Assembly (NCBI GenBank): GCA_027066995.1
Contig: JAMOMQ010000099.1
Coordinates: 1-38,087, forward strand
DNA: 38,087 bases
Origin: Flavobacteriales bacterium
GTDB lineage: Bacteria > Bacteroidota > Bacteroidia > Flavobacteriales > Flavobacteriaceae
Direction: 5' to 3'
Part shown: positions 18,247-27,439 of the stretch, piece after piece
Layout of the letters: each line of letters opens with the position of its first letter
Numbering within the stretch: position 1 is the stretch's first letter
Notes under the pieces: model-generated
What the model saw: the letters and a program-made list of their open reading frames with translations, nothing else
The model's database searches: none
Told to the model about the DNA's origin: nothing
Program-made: the position numbers and the translations under genes

Positions 18247-18915
18247 TTATTGCTCAAAATATTTTAAATTTCTAATAGCTTTAAGTGGATTATCATGATT
18301 AAATATATAGCTGGCTGCTACTAAAATGTCGGCGCCTGCCGCAAACAATTTTGGAGCATTTTGATCGTTGACACCCCCATCTACTTCAATCATGGCTTTG
18401 GAACCGGAAGCTTCTATTAGGTTTTTGGCTTCATATATTTTGTCATAGGTATGTTCAATAAATTTTTGTCCGCTGTATCCCGGATTGACCGACATGATTA
18501 ATACTAAATCCAAATCGGCAATAATATCTTTTAATAAATTTACAGGCGTATGCGGATTAAGAGCGACACCGGCTTTCATACCGATTTTTTTTATCAAATC
18601 AATAGTGCGGTTCAAATGCACCTGGGTTTCATAATGCACTGTCAGGACATCTACTCCAATAACTTTAAAATTGTGAATATAGCGTTCAGGTTGCTCAATC
18701 ATCAAATGGGCATCAAAAACTTTATTGGTCAATTTGCGCAAGCTTTTAATCACAGGCATGCCAAAACTGATATTGGGGACAAAATTACCATCCATCACAT
18801 CCAAATGAATCCATTCGGCTTCACTTTGATTGAGCATTTTAAAAGTTTTTTCCATATCTGCAAAATCAGCAGATAAAATTGACGGCGCAATAATCGGTGT
18901 GTTCATAACAGTCAT
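18247..18915 (-). CDS. rpe: Ribulose-phosphate 3-epimerase
   Basis: IAPSILSADFADMEK, WIHLDVMDGNFVPNISFG, VLIMSVNPGYSGQKFI, IEVDGGVNDQNA. Confidence 0.96.
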   Translation of the reverse strand: MTVMNTPIIAPSILSADFADMEKTFKMLNQSEAEWIHLDVMDGNFVPNISFGMPVIKSLRKLTNKVFDAHLMIEQPERYIHNFKVIGVDVLTVHYETQVHLNRTIDLIKKIGMKAGVALNPHTPVNLLKDIIADLDLVLIMSVNPGYSGQKFIEHTYDKIYEAKNLIEASGSKAMIEVDGGVNDQNAPKLFAAGADILVAASYIFNHDNPLKAIRNLKYFEQ

Positions 18916-19042
18916 TTGTTTTGTTATTGCGAAAATAATAATTAAAAAATAGTTTGGGTATAATTTTTGCTTATTTTTGTAATATCATTGCATTTGTAGA
19001 TAAAAAATACATTAACCGTAAAAAATATCCTGTTTTCTATCG

Positions 19043-20218
19043 ATGAATTTTATATTGTTTGATTCTCTGACTATTAGAGAAAATTTATTGCCTTTAACTT
19101 ATTTTAGACCTGTTTCTCAAATCCGTTGCGGTATTTTTACCTTAAAAGAAAAGTGGGAAACATCTTTGAATACTCATTTTACCGAATTAACCGAAACCTA
19201 TTTGCAAAAAAAGTTTCCTGTTGTTTATCAGGAAGATAACGTATATATTAACGCTGCTGTTTTTCCTGATGATGATTTAATCAATGCCATCAATTCTTTA
19301 AAACCAAACGAACAACTGCTCTCGGGAAGTCATGTTGTTGCCTTAAGAACAGGGCGCTTATCTTGGAAAGAACTTCAGAATTTTGAGGGGCGGCGTATAG
19401 AATATGTCAAACCGGTAGAAATGCTCCGGCATACTTATGATATTTTTAGTAAAAACGGATGGCAAATTAAAAAAGACTTTGTGTTGGCTACCCGGAATAA
19501 GATATCGCAGCAAATGTCGGAAACCAATATTCATATAGGCTCTCATCCTGTTTTTGTAGCTAAAGGAGTAAGCGCCGAAGCCGTTGTTTTTAATACGGAA
19601 GACGGTCCTGTTTATTTGGGTGAAAATGTAAAAATACTAGAAGGCAGCCTTATTCGTGGCCCGTTTGCCGCTTTGGACGGGACAGTAATTAAAATGGGAG
19701 CTAAAATTTATGGAGGCACGACCTTGGGGCCTAACACTAAAGCCGGTGGCGAAATTAAAGATACGGTCTTTTTCGGCAATGCCAATAAAGGACATGACGG
19801 ATATTTGGGAGATTCGGTAATTGGCGAATGGTGCAATTTGGGAGCCGGCACTAACAACTCCAATTTAAAAAATAATTATTCTAAGGTTAAACTTTGGCAA
19901 TATCCTCAAAGGGATTATGTAAACACCGGATTGCAATTTTGCGGTTTGATTATGGGAGACCATTCCAAGTCCGGTATAGCTACCATGTTTAATACAGGAA
20001 CAGTGGTTGGTGTCAGTAGCAATGTTTTCGGTGCGGGTTATCAACCCAAATTTTTTCCGTCCTTTAAATGGGGCGGACAATCTTATACGGATTATCGTTT
20101 TGATAAAGCCATAGAAGTAGCAGAGGTAATGATGCAACGGCGGCACAAAAAATTTGATGCCATAGAAAAAGAAATTTTTAATAAAGTGTATAAATTGGTT
20201 AAAGAAAAAGAAATTTAA
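19043..20218 (+). CDS. GlmU-like putative sugar nucleotidyltransferase with left-handed beta-helix repeats
   Basis: 391 aa; FILFDSLTIRENLLPLTYFRPVSQIRCGIFTLKEKWE, hexapeptide-like repeats (VYLGENVKILEGSLIRGPFAALDGTVIKMGAKIYGGTTLGPNTKAGGEI); immediately upstream of glmS. Confidence 0.85.
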   Translation: MNFILFDSLTIRENLLPLTYFRPVSQIRCGIFTLKEKWETSLNTHFTELTETYLQKKFPVVYQEDNVYINAAVFPDDDLINAINSLKPNEQLLSGSHVVALRTGRLSWKELQNFEGRRIEYVKPVEMLRHTYDIFSKNGWQIKKDFVLATRNKISQQMSETNIHIGSHPVFVAKGVSAEAVVFNTEDGPVYLGENVKILEGSLIRGPFAALDGTVIKMGAKIYGGTTLGPNTKAGGEIKDTVFFGNANKGHDGYLGDSVIGEWCNLGAGTNNSNLKNNYSKVKLWQYPQRDYVNTGLQFCGLIMGDHSKSGIATMFNTGTVVGVSSNVFGAGYQPKFFPSFKWGGQSYTDYRFDKAIEVAEVMMQRRHKKFDAIEKEIFNKVYKLVKEKEI

Positions 20219-20249
20219 ATAAGTTTTAAGTTTTTATAAAAAAATAAAT

Positions 20250-22094
20250 ATGTGTGGAATTGTAGGATATATAGGGCATCGCAATGCTTACCCAATTATT
20301 ATTAACGGATTAAAACGATTGGAATACCGTGGTTATGATAGTGCCGGATTGGCTTTGTTTAATCATGATTTAATTAGTAAGAAAACTAAAGGAAAAGTAG
20401 CCGATTTGGAACAATTGTTTGTAACCAAGGCTGAGACAGAAGGTCATATAGGATTAGGACATACCCGATGGGCAACACATGGAGAGCCCAATGATATCAA
20501 TGCACATCCGCATATTTCAAATTCGGGAAATTTGGTCATTGTTCACAATGGTATCATCGAAAATTATGATGCCATCAAACAAACTTTAATCCAAAGAGGA
20601 TATCAATTTGAAAGTGATACCGATACCGAAGTTCTGGTCAATTTGATTGAAGATGTCATGAGAAATGAAAAAGTAGGCTTGGGCAAGGCGGTGCAAATGG
20701 CTTTGAACGAAGTTGTTGGCGCTTATGCTATTGTGGTGTTTGACAAACAAAATCCTGATGAAATGGTGATGGCCCGTTTGGGAAGTCCTTTGGCTATTGG
20801 TATTGGTGAGGAAGAGTATTTTATTGCATCTGATGCTACGCCGTTTATTGAATTTACAAAAAATGCCATGTATTTGGAAGATGAACAAATGGCTATCATT
20901 AAAAGAGGAGCGGAACCGGATATCAGAAATATTAAGGACGACAGTAAAATATTACCTTATATTCAAGAGTTGCAATTGAGTTTAGACCAAATAGAAAAAG
21001 GCGGTTACGAACATTTTATGCTTAAAGAAATTTATGAACAGCCCAATGTTTTGAGAGATACCATGCGTGGTCGTGTTTTGCCCGAAAAAAACTTGATAAA
21101 ATTATCCGGTATTGACAATTATCTCAACAAATTTTTAAATGCCGACCGGATTATTATGATAGGCGCAGGCACATCATGGCATGCCGGCTTGGTAGGCGAA
21201 TATTTGTTTGAAGAACTGGCCCGTATTCCAGTTGAAGTGGAATATAGCTCCGAATTCCGGTATCGTAACCCCATTATTAAGGATAATGATATTGTAATGC
21301 CTGTATCACAATCCGGTGAAACAGCCGATACTTTGGCAGCCATTAAATTGGCTAAAGAAAAAAATGCTTTTATTTATGCTATTTGCAATGTGGTTGGTTC
21401 GTCTATTCCGCGAGAATCGGATTCAGGAACTTATACCCACGCCGGTCCCGAAATAGGTGTCGCTTCTACCAAAGCTTTTACGACACAAGTTATGGTTATG
21501 GCCATGATGGCTTTAAAATTAGCTAAAGAAAAAGGGACTATTTCTATGAGTGAATATAATCTGTATTTGTCTGAACTGGCGCAAATACCCGAAAAAATAG
21601 AAAAAACATTAAAAACCGATTTGTATATCCAACAGATAGCTCATTTTTACAAAGATGCTACCAATGCTTTATATTTGGGACGCGGCTTTAATTTTCCCGT
21701 AGCTCTGGAAGGCGCTTTAAAGTTAAAAGAAATTTCATATATACATGCCGAAGGCTATCCTGCTGCCGAAATGAAACACGGCCCTATTGCTTTGATAGAT
21801 GAAAATATGCCGGTATTTGTTATTGCCACCAAAAAGGGACAATATGAAAAAATTGTCAGCAATATTCAGGAAATCAAGTCACGAAAAGGTAAAATTATTG
21901 CTATTGTTACCGAAGGTGATACACAAGTCAAAAATTTGGCCGATCACGTCATAGAAATACCGGAGACGTTAGAAGCTTTTACCCCTTTATTAGCTACCAT
22001 ACCATTACAACTTTTGTCTTATTACATAGCCGTTTATCGCGGTTGCAACGTTGATCAACCACGTAACTTAGCCAAATCTGTCACCGTAGAATAA
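20250..22094 (+). CDS. glmS: Glutamine--fructose-6-phosphate aminotransferase (isomerizing)
   Basis: MCGIVGYIGHRNAYPIIINGLKRLEYRGYDSAG; SIS domains; C-terminal DQPRNLAKSVTVE. Confidence 0.98.
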   Translation: MCGIVGYIGHRNAYPIIINGLKRLEYRGYDSAGLALFNHDLISKKTKGKVADLEQLFVTKAETEGHIGLGHTRWATHGEPNDINAHPHISNSGNLVIVHNGIIENYDAIKQTLIQRGYQFESDTDTEVLVNLIEDVMRNEKVGLGKAVQMALNEVVGAYAIVVFDKQNPDEMVMARLGSPLAIGIGEEEYFIASDATPFIEFTKNAMYLEDEQMAIIKRGAEPDIRNIKDDSKILPYIQELQLSLDQIEKGGYEHFMLKEIYEQPNVLRDTMRGRVLPEKNLIKLSGIDNYLNKFLNADRIIMIGAGTSWHAGLVGEYLFEELARIPVEVEYSSEFRYRNPIIKDNDIVMPVSQSGETADTLAAIKLAKEKNAFIYAICNVVGSSIPRESDSGTYTHAGPEIGVASTKAFTTQVMVMAMMALKLAKEKGTISMSEYNLYLSELAQIPEKIEKTLKTDLYIQQIAHFYKDATNALYLGRGFNFPVALEGALKLKEISYIHAEGYPAAEMKHGPIALIDENMPVFVIATKKGQYEKIVSNIQEIKSRKGKIIAIVTEGDTQVKNLADHVIEIPETLEAFTPLLATIPLQLLSYYIAVYRGCNVDQPRNLAKSVTVE

Positions 22095-22119
22095 TTTTTT
22101 TTGTTATACATTTGTAACT

Positions 22120-23268
22120 ATGCTGATCAAACCATTGATTTCCAAATATAAACGTCTGATTTTTATCGGAGCTACACTAATGGCTTTAGCAATGACTTTA
22201 TTGGAAACCAATCGTTTTTTACAGGAGTTTAAAAAAGAGGAACGCATCAAAATGGAACTTTTGGCATCAGCTTATAAAAAATTGTTAGAAGTCAAAGGTG
22301 ATAATCCCAATTTGCTAAACTTGGCATCAAGTATCTTGGAAAACAATCATACTATTCCGGTTATTATAGTGGATCAAGATAATAATGTTGTGCTTCACCG
22401 GAATTTGGAACGGACGGACAATGCTTATATTCAAAAAAAACTGGCTCAATTTAAAAAAACCGATAAACATTTTAAGCTTGATTTGGGTAATGGCGAATAC
22501 CAAACCTTATATTACGGCGATTCATCTTTGTTGAACAAACTAACTTATTATCCGGTAATATTGGTTGCTATTTTTTTATTGTTTGCCGCCATTATATATT
22601 TGTATTATCACACCGGTAAAATTTCTGATGAAAATCGTTTATGGTCAGGTTTGGCCAAAGAAACGGCACATCAAATAGGCACACCTTTGAGTTCTCTTAT
22701 GGGGTGGGTTGAAATACTTAAAGCTGAAAACAATCCGGATATTCCGGTAGAGGAAATTGAAAAAGACGTGCAACGTTTAAATGTGATTTCACAACGGTTT
22801 TCAAAAATAGGATCCACACCCAAATTAGAACACGGTAATATAATGGATATCACAAAAAAAACCATTAATTATATCAAAAACCGCACGTCCAAATTGGTTA
22901 AAATTCATATTAAAGGCAATGAAAAAGCCGAAGCCTTGATTAATGAGCAATTATATTCTTGGGTGATTGAAAATATGGTCAAAAATGCCATTGATGCCAT
23001 GGATGGCCAAGGACAAATTAATATTGAAATTTCGGAAACCGCTCAAAATGTTTTGGTAGATATTTCCGATACGGGCAAAGGCATTCCGGCTTCTAAGTTT
23101 CAACAGATTTTTCATCCGGGCTATACTACCAAAAAACGTGGTTGGGGACTGGGATTGTCTTTGACCAAACGTATCATAGAACAATATCATAAAGGTAAAG
23201 TCTTTGTCAAAAAATCGGTTTTGGGTCAAGGCACTACTTTTAGAATTGTTTTGACAAAAACCGAATAA
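22120..23268 (+). CDS. Membrane sensor histidine kinase (no response regulator in window)
   Basis: Two TM segments, H-box LAKETAHQIGTPLSSLMGWVEILK, N-box NMVKNAIDAMDG, G-boxes DTGKGIP and RGWGLGLSLTKRI. Confidence 0.93.
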   Translation: MLIKPLISKYKRLIFIGATLMALAMTLLETNRFLQEFKKEERIKMELLASAYKKLLEVKGDNPNLLNLASSILENNHTIPVIIVDQDNNVVLHRNLERTDNAYIQKKLAQFKKTDKHFKLDLGNGEYQTLYYGDSSLLNKLTYYPVILVAIFLLFAAIIYLYYHTGKISDENRLWSGLAKETAHQIGTPLSSLMGWVEILKAENNPDIPVEEIEKDVQRLNVISQRFSKIGSTPKLEHGNIMDITKKTINYIKNRTSKLVKIHIKGNEKAEALINEQLYSWVIENMVKNAIDAMDGQGQINIEISETAQNVLVDISDTGKGIPASKFQQIFHPGYTTKKRGWGLGLSLTKRIIEQYHKGKVFVKKSVLGQGTTFRIVLTKTE

Positions 23269-23302
23269 AAAATAAAATTCCTCTATATCAAAAATAATTA
23301 TT

Positions 23303-25201
23303 ATGAAACAACTTATCATTTTAATAATCAGCTTGGTAACAGTATCCGGTTTAACCGCCCAAGATGTTACAATTCAAAAACTGGATTCAAAAATTAATAA
23401 TGTCAGTGTTTTTTTAAATAAAGCCCAAATTACACGCACCAAAAAGGTGGTGATTCCCAAAGGTGAATCCGAAATCAGATTTGTCAATTTATCTCCTTTT
23501 ATCAATCCTAAATCCATACAAGTAACAGCTCCGGGACAACTGATGATTTTGTCTGTAGATCATGAATTGAATTATAAAAATAAAGCTAAAAAGCCACCTA
23601 AGTTAAAGGCCTTGGAAACCCAATATCAAAAATTGACAGATGATATCAAGTTAGCCCAAACTCATTTAGATATTACCCGTGAACAGATAGATTTTTTACA
23701 AAAAAATAAAGCCATAGGAGGTAAAAATCAGCCTTTGAGCGTTGCTGCAGTCAAGTCGATGGGCGACTACTACGCCAAACAACTGGCAGCTTTAAAATTG
23801 AAAACTTTAAAACAGGAAAAAGCTTTGGAAGGTTTGCAAAAAAAACAAAAAAGCCTGCGCAAAGAATTACAAAAATATGCCGATTTAAAAGTGTTTCCTA
23901 GCGGTGAAATAGTCATCAAACTTTCCTGTCCGCAGAGTTTTACTACATCTTTTACATTAAAATACAATGTTGATAATGCCACTTGGTTTCCGTCTTATAC
24001 TATCCGTATGAATGATATTAACAAGCCGTTGGCAGTAACTTACAAAGCTAATGTCAGTCAAAATACTCAGGTAGATTGGGATAAGGTTCATTTGACATTT
24101 TCGTCTGCTAATCCGAGTCTGTCCAACGATGTGCCTAAGTTAATTCCCTATCGTTTAGGTTTTGGAACCATGCCGCCTGTATACGGCACAAAAGTTAAAG
24201 AAGTGACCGGTTATGTATATGATGCCAGTGATAATTCACCTTTGCCCGGTGTAAACATCGTTGTAAAAGGCACCAGTATTGGCACATCAACAGATTTTGA
24301 CGGTAAGTATCATTTGGTTTTGCCTAATCTGGAATCACCGGTTATAGTATTCTCTTATCTCGGTTATAAGCAGCAAGAAAGAATAGCCAATCAATCGCCT
24401 ATAAATGTCTGGTTAACTCCGGACGAAGCAATATTGCAATCGGTCGTTGTTACTGCCCTTGGGGGTTCAAAACATAGACGACACTTGAGTGGTAAAATTA
24501 GAGGTGAGAAAATTGAAAGTGCGCCCGATAGATTGCCTCAATCTAATAAACCGAATAAAAATATAGCCATACCGGTAGAACGTATAAATCATCAAACTAG
24601 TCTTAGTTTTAAAATAAACAGGCCTTATACCATAAAGTCAGAACATAAAGTAAAGGTGATTCCTATCAAAAATTTTGATATGCCGGCCGATTATGAATAT
24701 GTCAGTGTTCCTAAAGTTAATCCCAATGCCATTTTGATTGCTTATGTCAAGGACTGGGATAAATATGATTTGTTATCCGGTGAAAGCAATGTGTTTATTG
24801 AAGGTACATCGGTAGGCAAAACCTTATTGGACACGCAAACCGCCAACGATACTTTACAAATTTCATTGGGCGTGGATAATGGTATTCAGATCACGCGCAA
24901 ATTGGAAAACAAGTTTACCGGACGGAAATTTATCGGCTCAAAAAGAACGGAAATGCGACATTGGAAAATAACGGTTAAAAACAATAAAAACCAGCCGGTC
25001 AATATTAAAGTTCACGATCAAGTGCCGGTGTCGGTGCGTAATGATGTAACGGTTGAAGTAATAGAAAAGTCGGGAGGTAAAATCAATTCCGAAACCGGCG
25101 AAGTAATATGGCGTTTACAGTTACAGCCCGGCGAAAAAAAGATTTTAAATCTGAAATACGCAGTTAAATTGCCTAAATACGATCAGTTGATAATAGAGTA
25201 A
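23303..25201 (+). CDS. DUF4139 / MuiA-like secreted protein with inserted carboxypeptidase-regulatory-like domain
   Basis: Signal peptide ending GLTAQ; coiled-coil and DUF4139-like architecture (YNVDNATWFPSYTIRMNDINKPLAVTYKANVSQNTQVDWDKVHLTFSSANPS); inserted VTGYVYDASDNSPLPGVNIVVKGTSIGTSTDFDGKYHL...VVVTALG. Confidence 0.88.
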   Translation: MKQLIILIISLVTVSGLTAQDVTIQKLDSKINNVSVFLNKAQITRTKKVVIPKGESEIRFVNLSPFINPKSIQVTAPGQLMILSVDHELNYKNKAKKPPKLKALETQYQKLTDDIKLAQTHLDITREQIDFLQKNKAIGGKNQPLSVAAVKSMGDYYAKQLAALKLKTLKQEKALEGLQKKQKSLRKELQKYADLKVFPSGEIVIKLSCPQSFTTSFTLKYNVDNATWFPSYTIRMNDINKPLAVTYKANVSQNTQVDWDKVHLTFSSANPSLSNDVPKLIPYRLGFGTMPPVYGTKVKEVTGYVYDASDNSPLPGVNIVVKGTSIGTSTDFDGKYHLVLPNLESPVIVFSYLGYKQQERIANQSPINVWLTPDEAILQSVVVTALGGSKHRRHLSGKIRGEKIESAPDRLPQSNKPNKNIAIPVERINHQTSLSFKINRPYTIKSEHKVKVIPIKNFDMPADYEYVSVPKVNPNAILIAYVKDWDKYDLLSGESNVFIEGTSVGKTLLDTQTANDTLQISLGVDNGIQITRKLENKFTGRKFIGSKRTEMRHWKITVKNNKNQPVNIKVHDQVPVSVRNDVTVEVIEKSGGKINSETGEVIWRLQLQPGEKKILNLKYAVKLPKYDQLIIE

Positions 25202-25214
25202 AACTGTATTTTTG
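25187..25214 (+). promoter_or_regulatory. Bacteroidota-type promoter for lpxB
   Basis: TTG (25187-25189), 17-bp spacer, TATTTTTG (25207-25214), 18 bp before the ATG at 25233. Confidence 0.5.
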
Positions 25215-25232
25215 TAAATATTTAATCCACTT

Positions 25233-26354
25233 ATGAAATATTTTATCATAGCCGGAGAGGCTTCGGGCGATTTACATGCTTCAAATTTGATGAAAGCTAT
25301 TAAAAATAGAGACACTCAGGCCAAGTTTCAATTTTTAGGAGGCGATTTGATGCAACAAGTAGCACAACAACCACCTTTGGTGCATTATAACCAAATGGCG
25401 TTTATGGGCGTGATTGATGTGGTGAAAAATATCAGGAAAATATTTCATAATTTAAAGCTGACCAAAAAAGCATTGCTTGATTTTAACCCCGATGTGGTTG
25501 TATTGGTAGATTATCCGGGTTTTAACTTAAAAATAGCCAAATTTGCCAAACAAAAGGGTTTTAAAACCGTTTATTATATTTCGCCTAAATTGTGGGCGTG
25601 GAAAGAAGGGCGTGTTAAACAAATAAGAAAATATATCGATAAACTTTTGGTGATTTTACCTTTTGAAATTGATTTTTACAAGAAACATCAAATTCAAGCT
25701 ACTTATGTCGGTAATCCGGTGGTAGATGCCGTCACTAATCATCAAGGTTTGAGCCGTCATGTTTTTTTAGAGAAATTCGGTTTGGACAACCGGCCGGTTA
25801 TTGCCTTGCTACCCGGTAGCAGGCGGCAAGAACTAAAAATGATGTTGCCAACCATGCTGTCGGTTATTGAACACTTTCAGGAATATCAATTTGTTATATC
25901 AGGTGCACCGTCGTTTGATATTTCAGATTATAAAAGCTTTTTACACAATCGCAATATACCGGTTATTTTCGGACATACTTATGACTTGTTGCAACACAGC
26001 CATAGTGCCATAGTCACCTCGGGAACGGCCGCTTTGGAAACAGCTTTGTTTAATGTGCCTCAAGTTGTAGTTTACAAAACACATCAATGGCAATATGCTA
26101 TTGGTAAGCATTTGGTCAAAATAGACTATTTTTCATTGCCCAATTTGATTATGCAACGTCAAATTGTCCCCGAATTGTTACAAAATTCTTTTAATACGGG
26201 TATTTTGACTAAAATTTTAAAAGAGCTAAATCAAGGTGACCGTCGAAGCCGACAGTTACAAGATTATAAAGATTTGCAAACGTTATTGGGGCACGAGCCT
26301 ACATCGGACAAAGCGGCTGACAATATTATAATCCTAGCTCAAAATATGCATTAG
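25233..26354 (+). CDS. lpxB: Lipid-A-disaccharide synthase
   Basis: YFIIAGEASGDLHASNLMKAIK, FLGGDLM, YISPKLWAWKEGRVKQI, YVGNPVVDAV, LLPGSRRQE, TSGTAALETALFNVPQVVVYK. Confidence 0.96.
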   Translation: MKYFIIAGEASGDLHASNLMKAIKNRDTQAKFQFLGGDLMQQVAQQPPLVHYNQMAFMGVIDVVKNIRKIFHNLKLTKKALLDFNPDVVVLVDYPGFNLKIAKFAKQKGFKTVYYISPKLWAWKEGRVKQIRKYIDKLLVILPFEIDFYKKHQIQATYVGNPVVDAVTNHQGLSRHVFLEKFGLDNRPVIALLPGSRRQELKMMLPTMLSVIEHFQEYQFVISGAPSFDISDYKSFLHNRNIPVIFGHTYDLLQHSHSAIVTSGTAALETALFNVPQVVVYKTHQWQYAIGKHLVKIDYFSLPNLIMQRQIVPELLQNSFNTGILTKILKELNQGDRRSRQLQDYKDLQTLLGHEPTSDKAADNIIILAQNMH

Positions 26355-27367
26355 TTAAGTATATGGACTCCGTTTGTTTTAAAGGTTTTAATATGACCTT
26401 TGTCATCACTATAAACCAAGAATGCCTGTAATTCGGGATGTTTTTTTAAAAAAGTTTTGGCAGCTTCCAATCCCATCACCATAAAGGCCGTAGCATAACC
26501 GTCTGCCATGGTGCAATTGTCGGCAATAACCGATGCGCTTAACAAGTGTCGTTGCACCGGATAACCGGTTTTTGGATCGAGGGTATGCACATATTTTTTT
26601 CCGGTTTGCGGGTCTGTATAATATTTGCGGTAATTACCAGAAGTAGCAATCGCCTGATCGGACAAAGCTATTTTAGAAATAAATTTACTGCCATGTTGCC
26701 GGTCCGGATTATCAATTGCTACTAACCAAGGTTTATTTTTTTTAATATTTTTTCCTTTAGTCAATACTTCGCCGCCCATTTCCACCAAATAATTGTGATA
26801 CCCTTTATTTTCAAACATCTTACCTATGCGGTCAATGGCATAACCCTTGGCAATGGAATTATAGTCTATGTAGATTTGTGGCATCTTTTTCTTTAAAAAC
26901 CCGTGCTCATCAATACTTAAAAAATTATATCCGACAAATTTTTTCAGAGAATCTACTATACTTGAATCTTGGGCAATCTCTTTAATTTTTTGTTTTGGGC
27001 CAAATCCCCAAGCATTGACCAATATCCCAATAGTTGGGTCGTAGAGGCCGCCCGTTTGGCGGTAAATTATTTTAGCGGCTTTAAAAACGTCGGTAAATTG
27101 TTGGTCTAATTTTAAAACTTCTCCTTTATTAATTCGGGATATAAGAGAATTGGGTTGGTAGGTCGAGAGGGAATTGTTGATAGCTTGCACCACACTATCA
27201 ACATCTTTTTTAGTAACATTTTTTGATTTTTTTGACGGAAAAGCTTTGATGTGATAGGTTGTTCCCAAGGCATTACCTTCAAAGTAAACCACTTTCGGTT
27301 GTTCCTGCTGCCGGCACGACCAGATAAATAAAACTATAATACCGGTCAAAAAATATAGTTTTTTCAT
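26351..27367 (-). CDS. apbE: FAD:protein FMN transferase (ApbE), lipoprotein
   Basis: Lipobox-like MKKLYFLTGIIVLFIWSC; EMGGEV, HTLDPKTGYPV, ADGYATAFMVMG; downstream of nqrF. Start set at MKKLYF. Confidence 0.94.
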   Translation of the reverse strand: MKKLYFLTGIIVLFIWSCRQQEQPKVVYFEGNALGTTYHIKAFPSKKSKNVTKKDVDSVVQAINNSLSTYQPNSLISRINKGEVLKLDQQFTDVFKAAKIIYRQTGGLYDPTIGILVNAWGFGPKQKIKEIAQDSSIVDSLKKFVGYNFLSIDEHGFLKKKMPQIYIDYNSIAKGYAIDRIGKMFENKGYHNYLVEMGGEVLTKGKNIKKNKPWLVAIDNPDRQHGSKFISKIALSDQAIATSGNYRKYYTDPQTGKKYVHTLDPKTGYPVQRHLLSASVIADNCTMADGYATAFMVMGLEAAKTFLKKHPELQAFLVYSDDKGHIKTFKTNGVHILN

Positions 27368-27386
27368 TGCTTTTTGTGTTATCATG

Positions 27387-27421
27387 TAATAAGAGACGCG
27401 ATTGATACGCGCCTCTTATTA
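27387..27421 (-). terminator. Hairpin between nqrF and apbE (probable nqr-operon terminator/attenuator)
   Basis: Minus-strand TAATAAGAGGCGCG-TATCAAT-CGCGTCTCTTATTA: 14-bp stem complete with one G-U wobble on the minus strand only; 7-nt loop; lies 18 bp after the nqrF stop and 19 bp before the likely apbE start. Confidence 0.65.
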
Positions 27422-27439
27422 AATATGTTATCGTTAAGA

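Noticed and set aside
22951-23319. 122-aa minus-strand ORF
   Set aside because: Antisense to the catalytic domain of the histidine kinase; no independent support.
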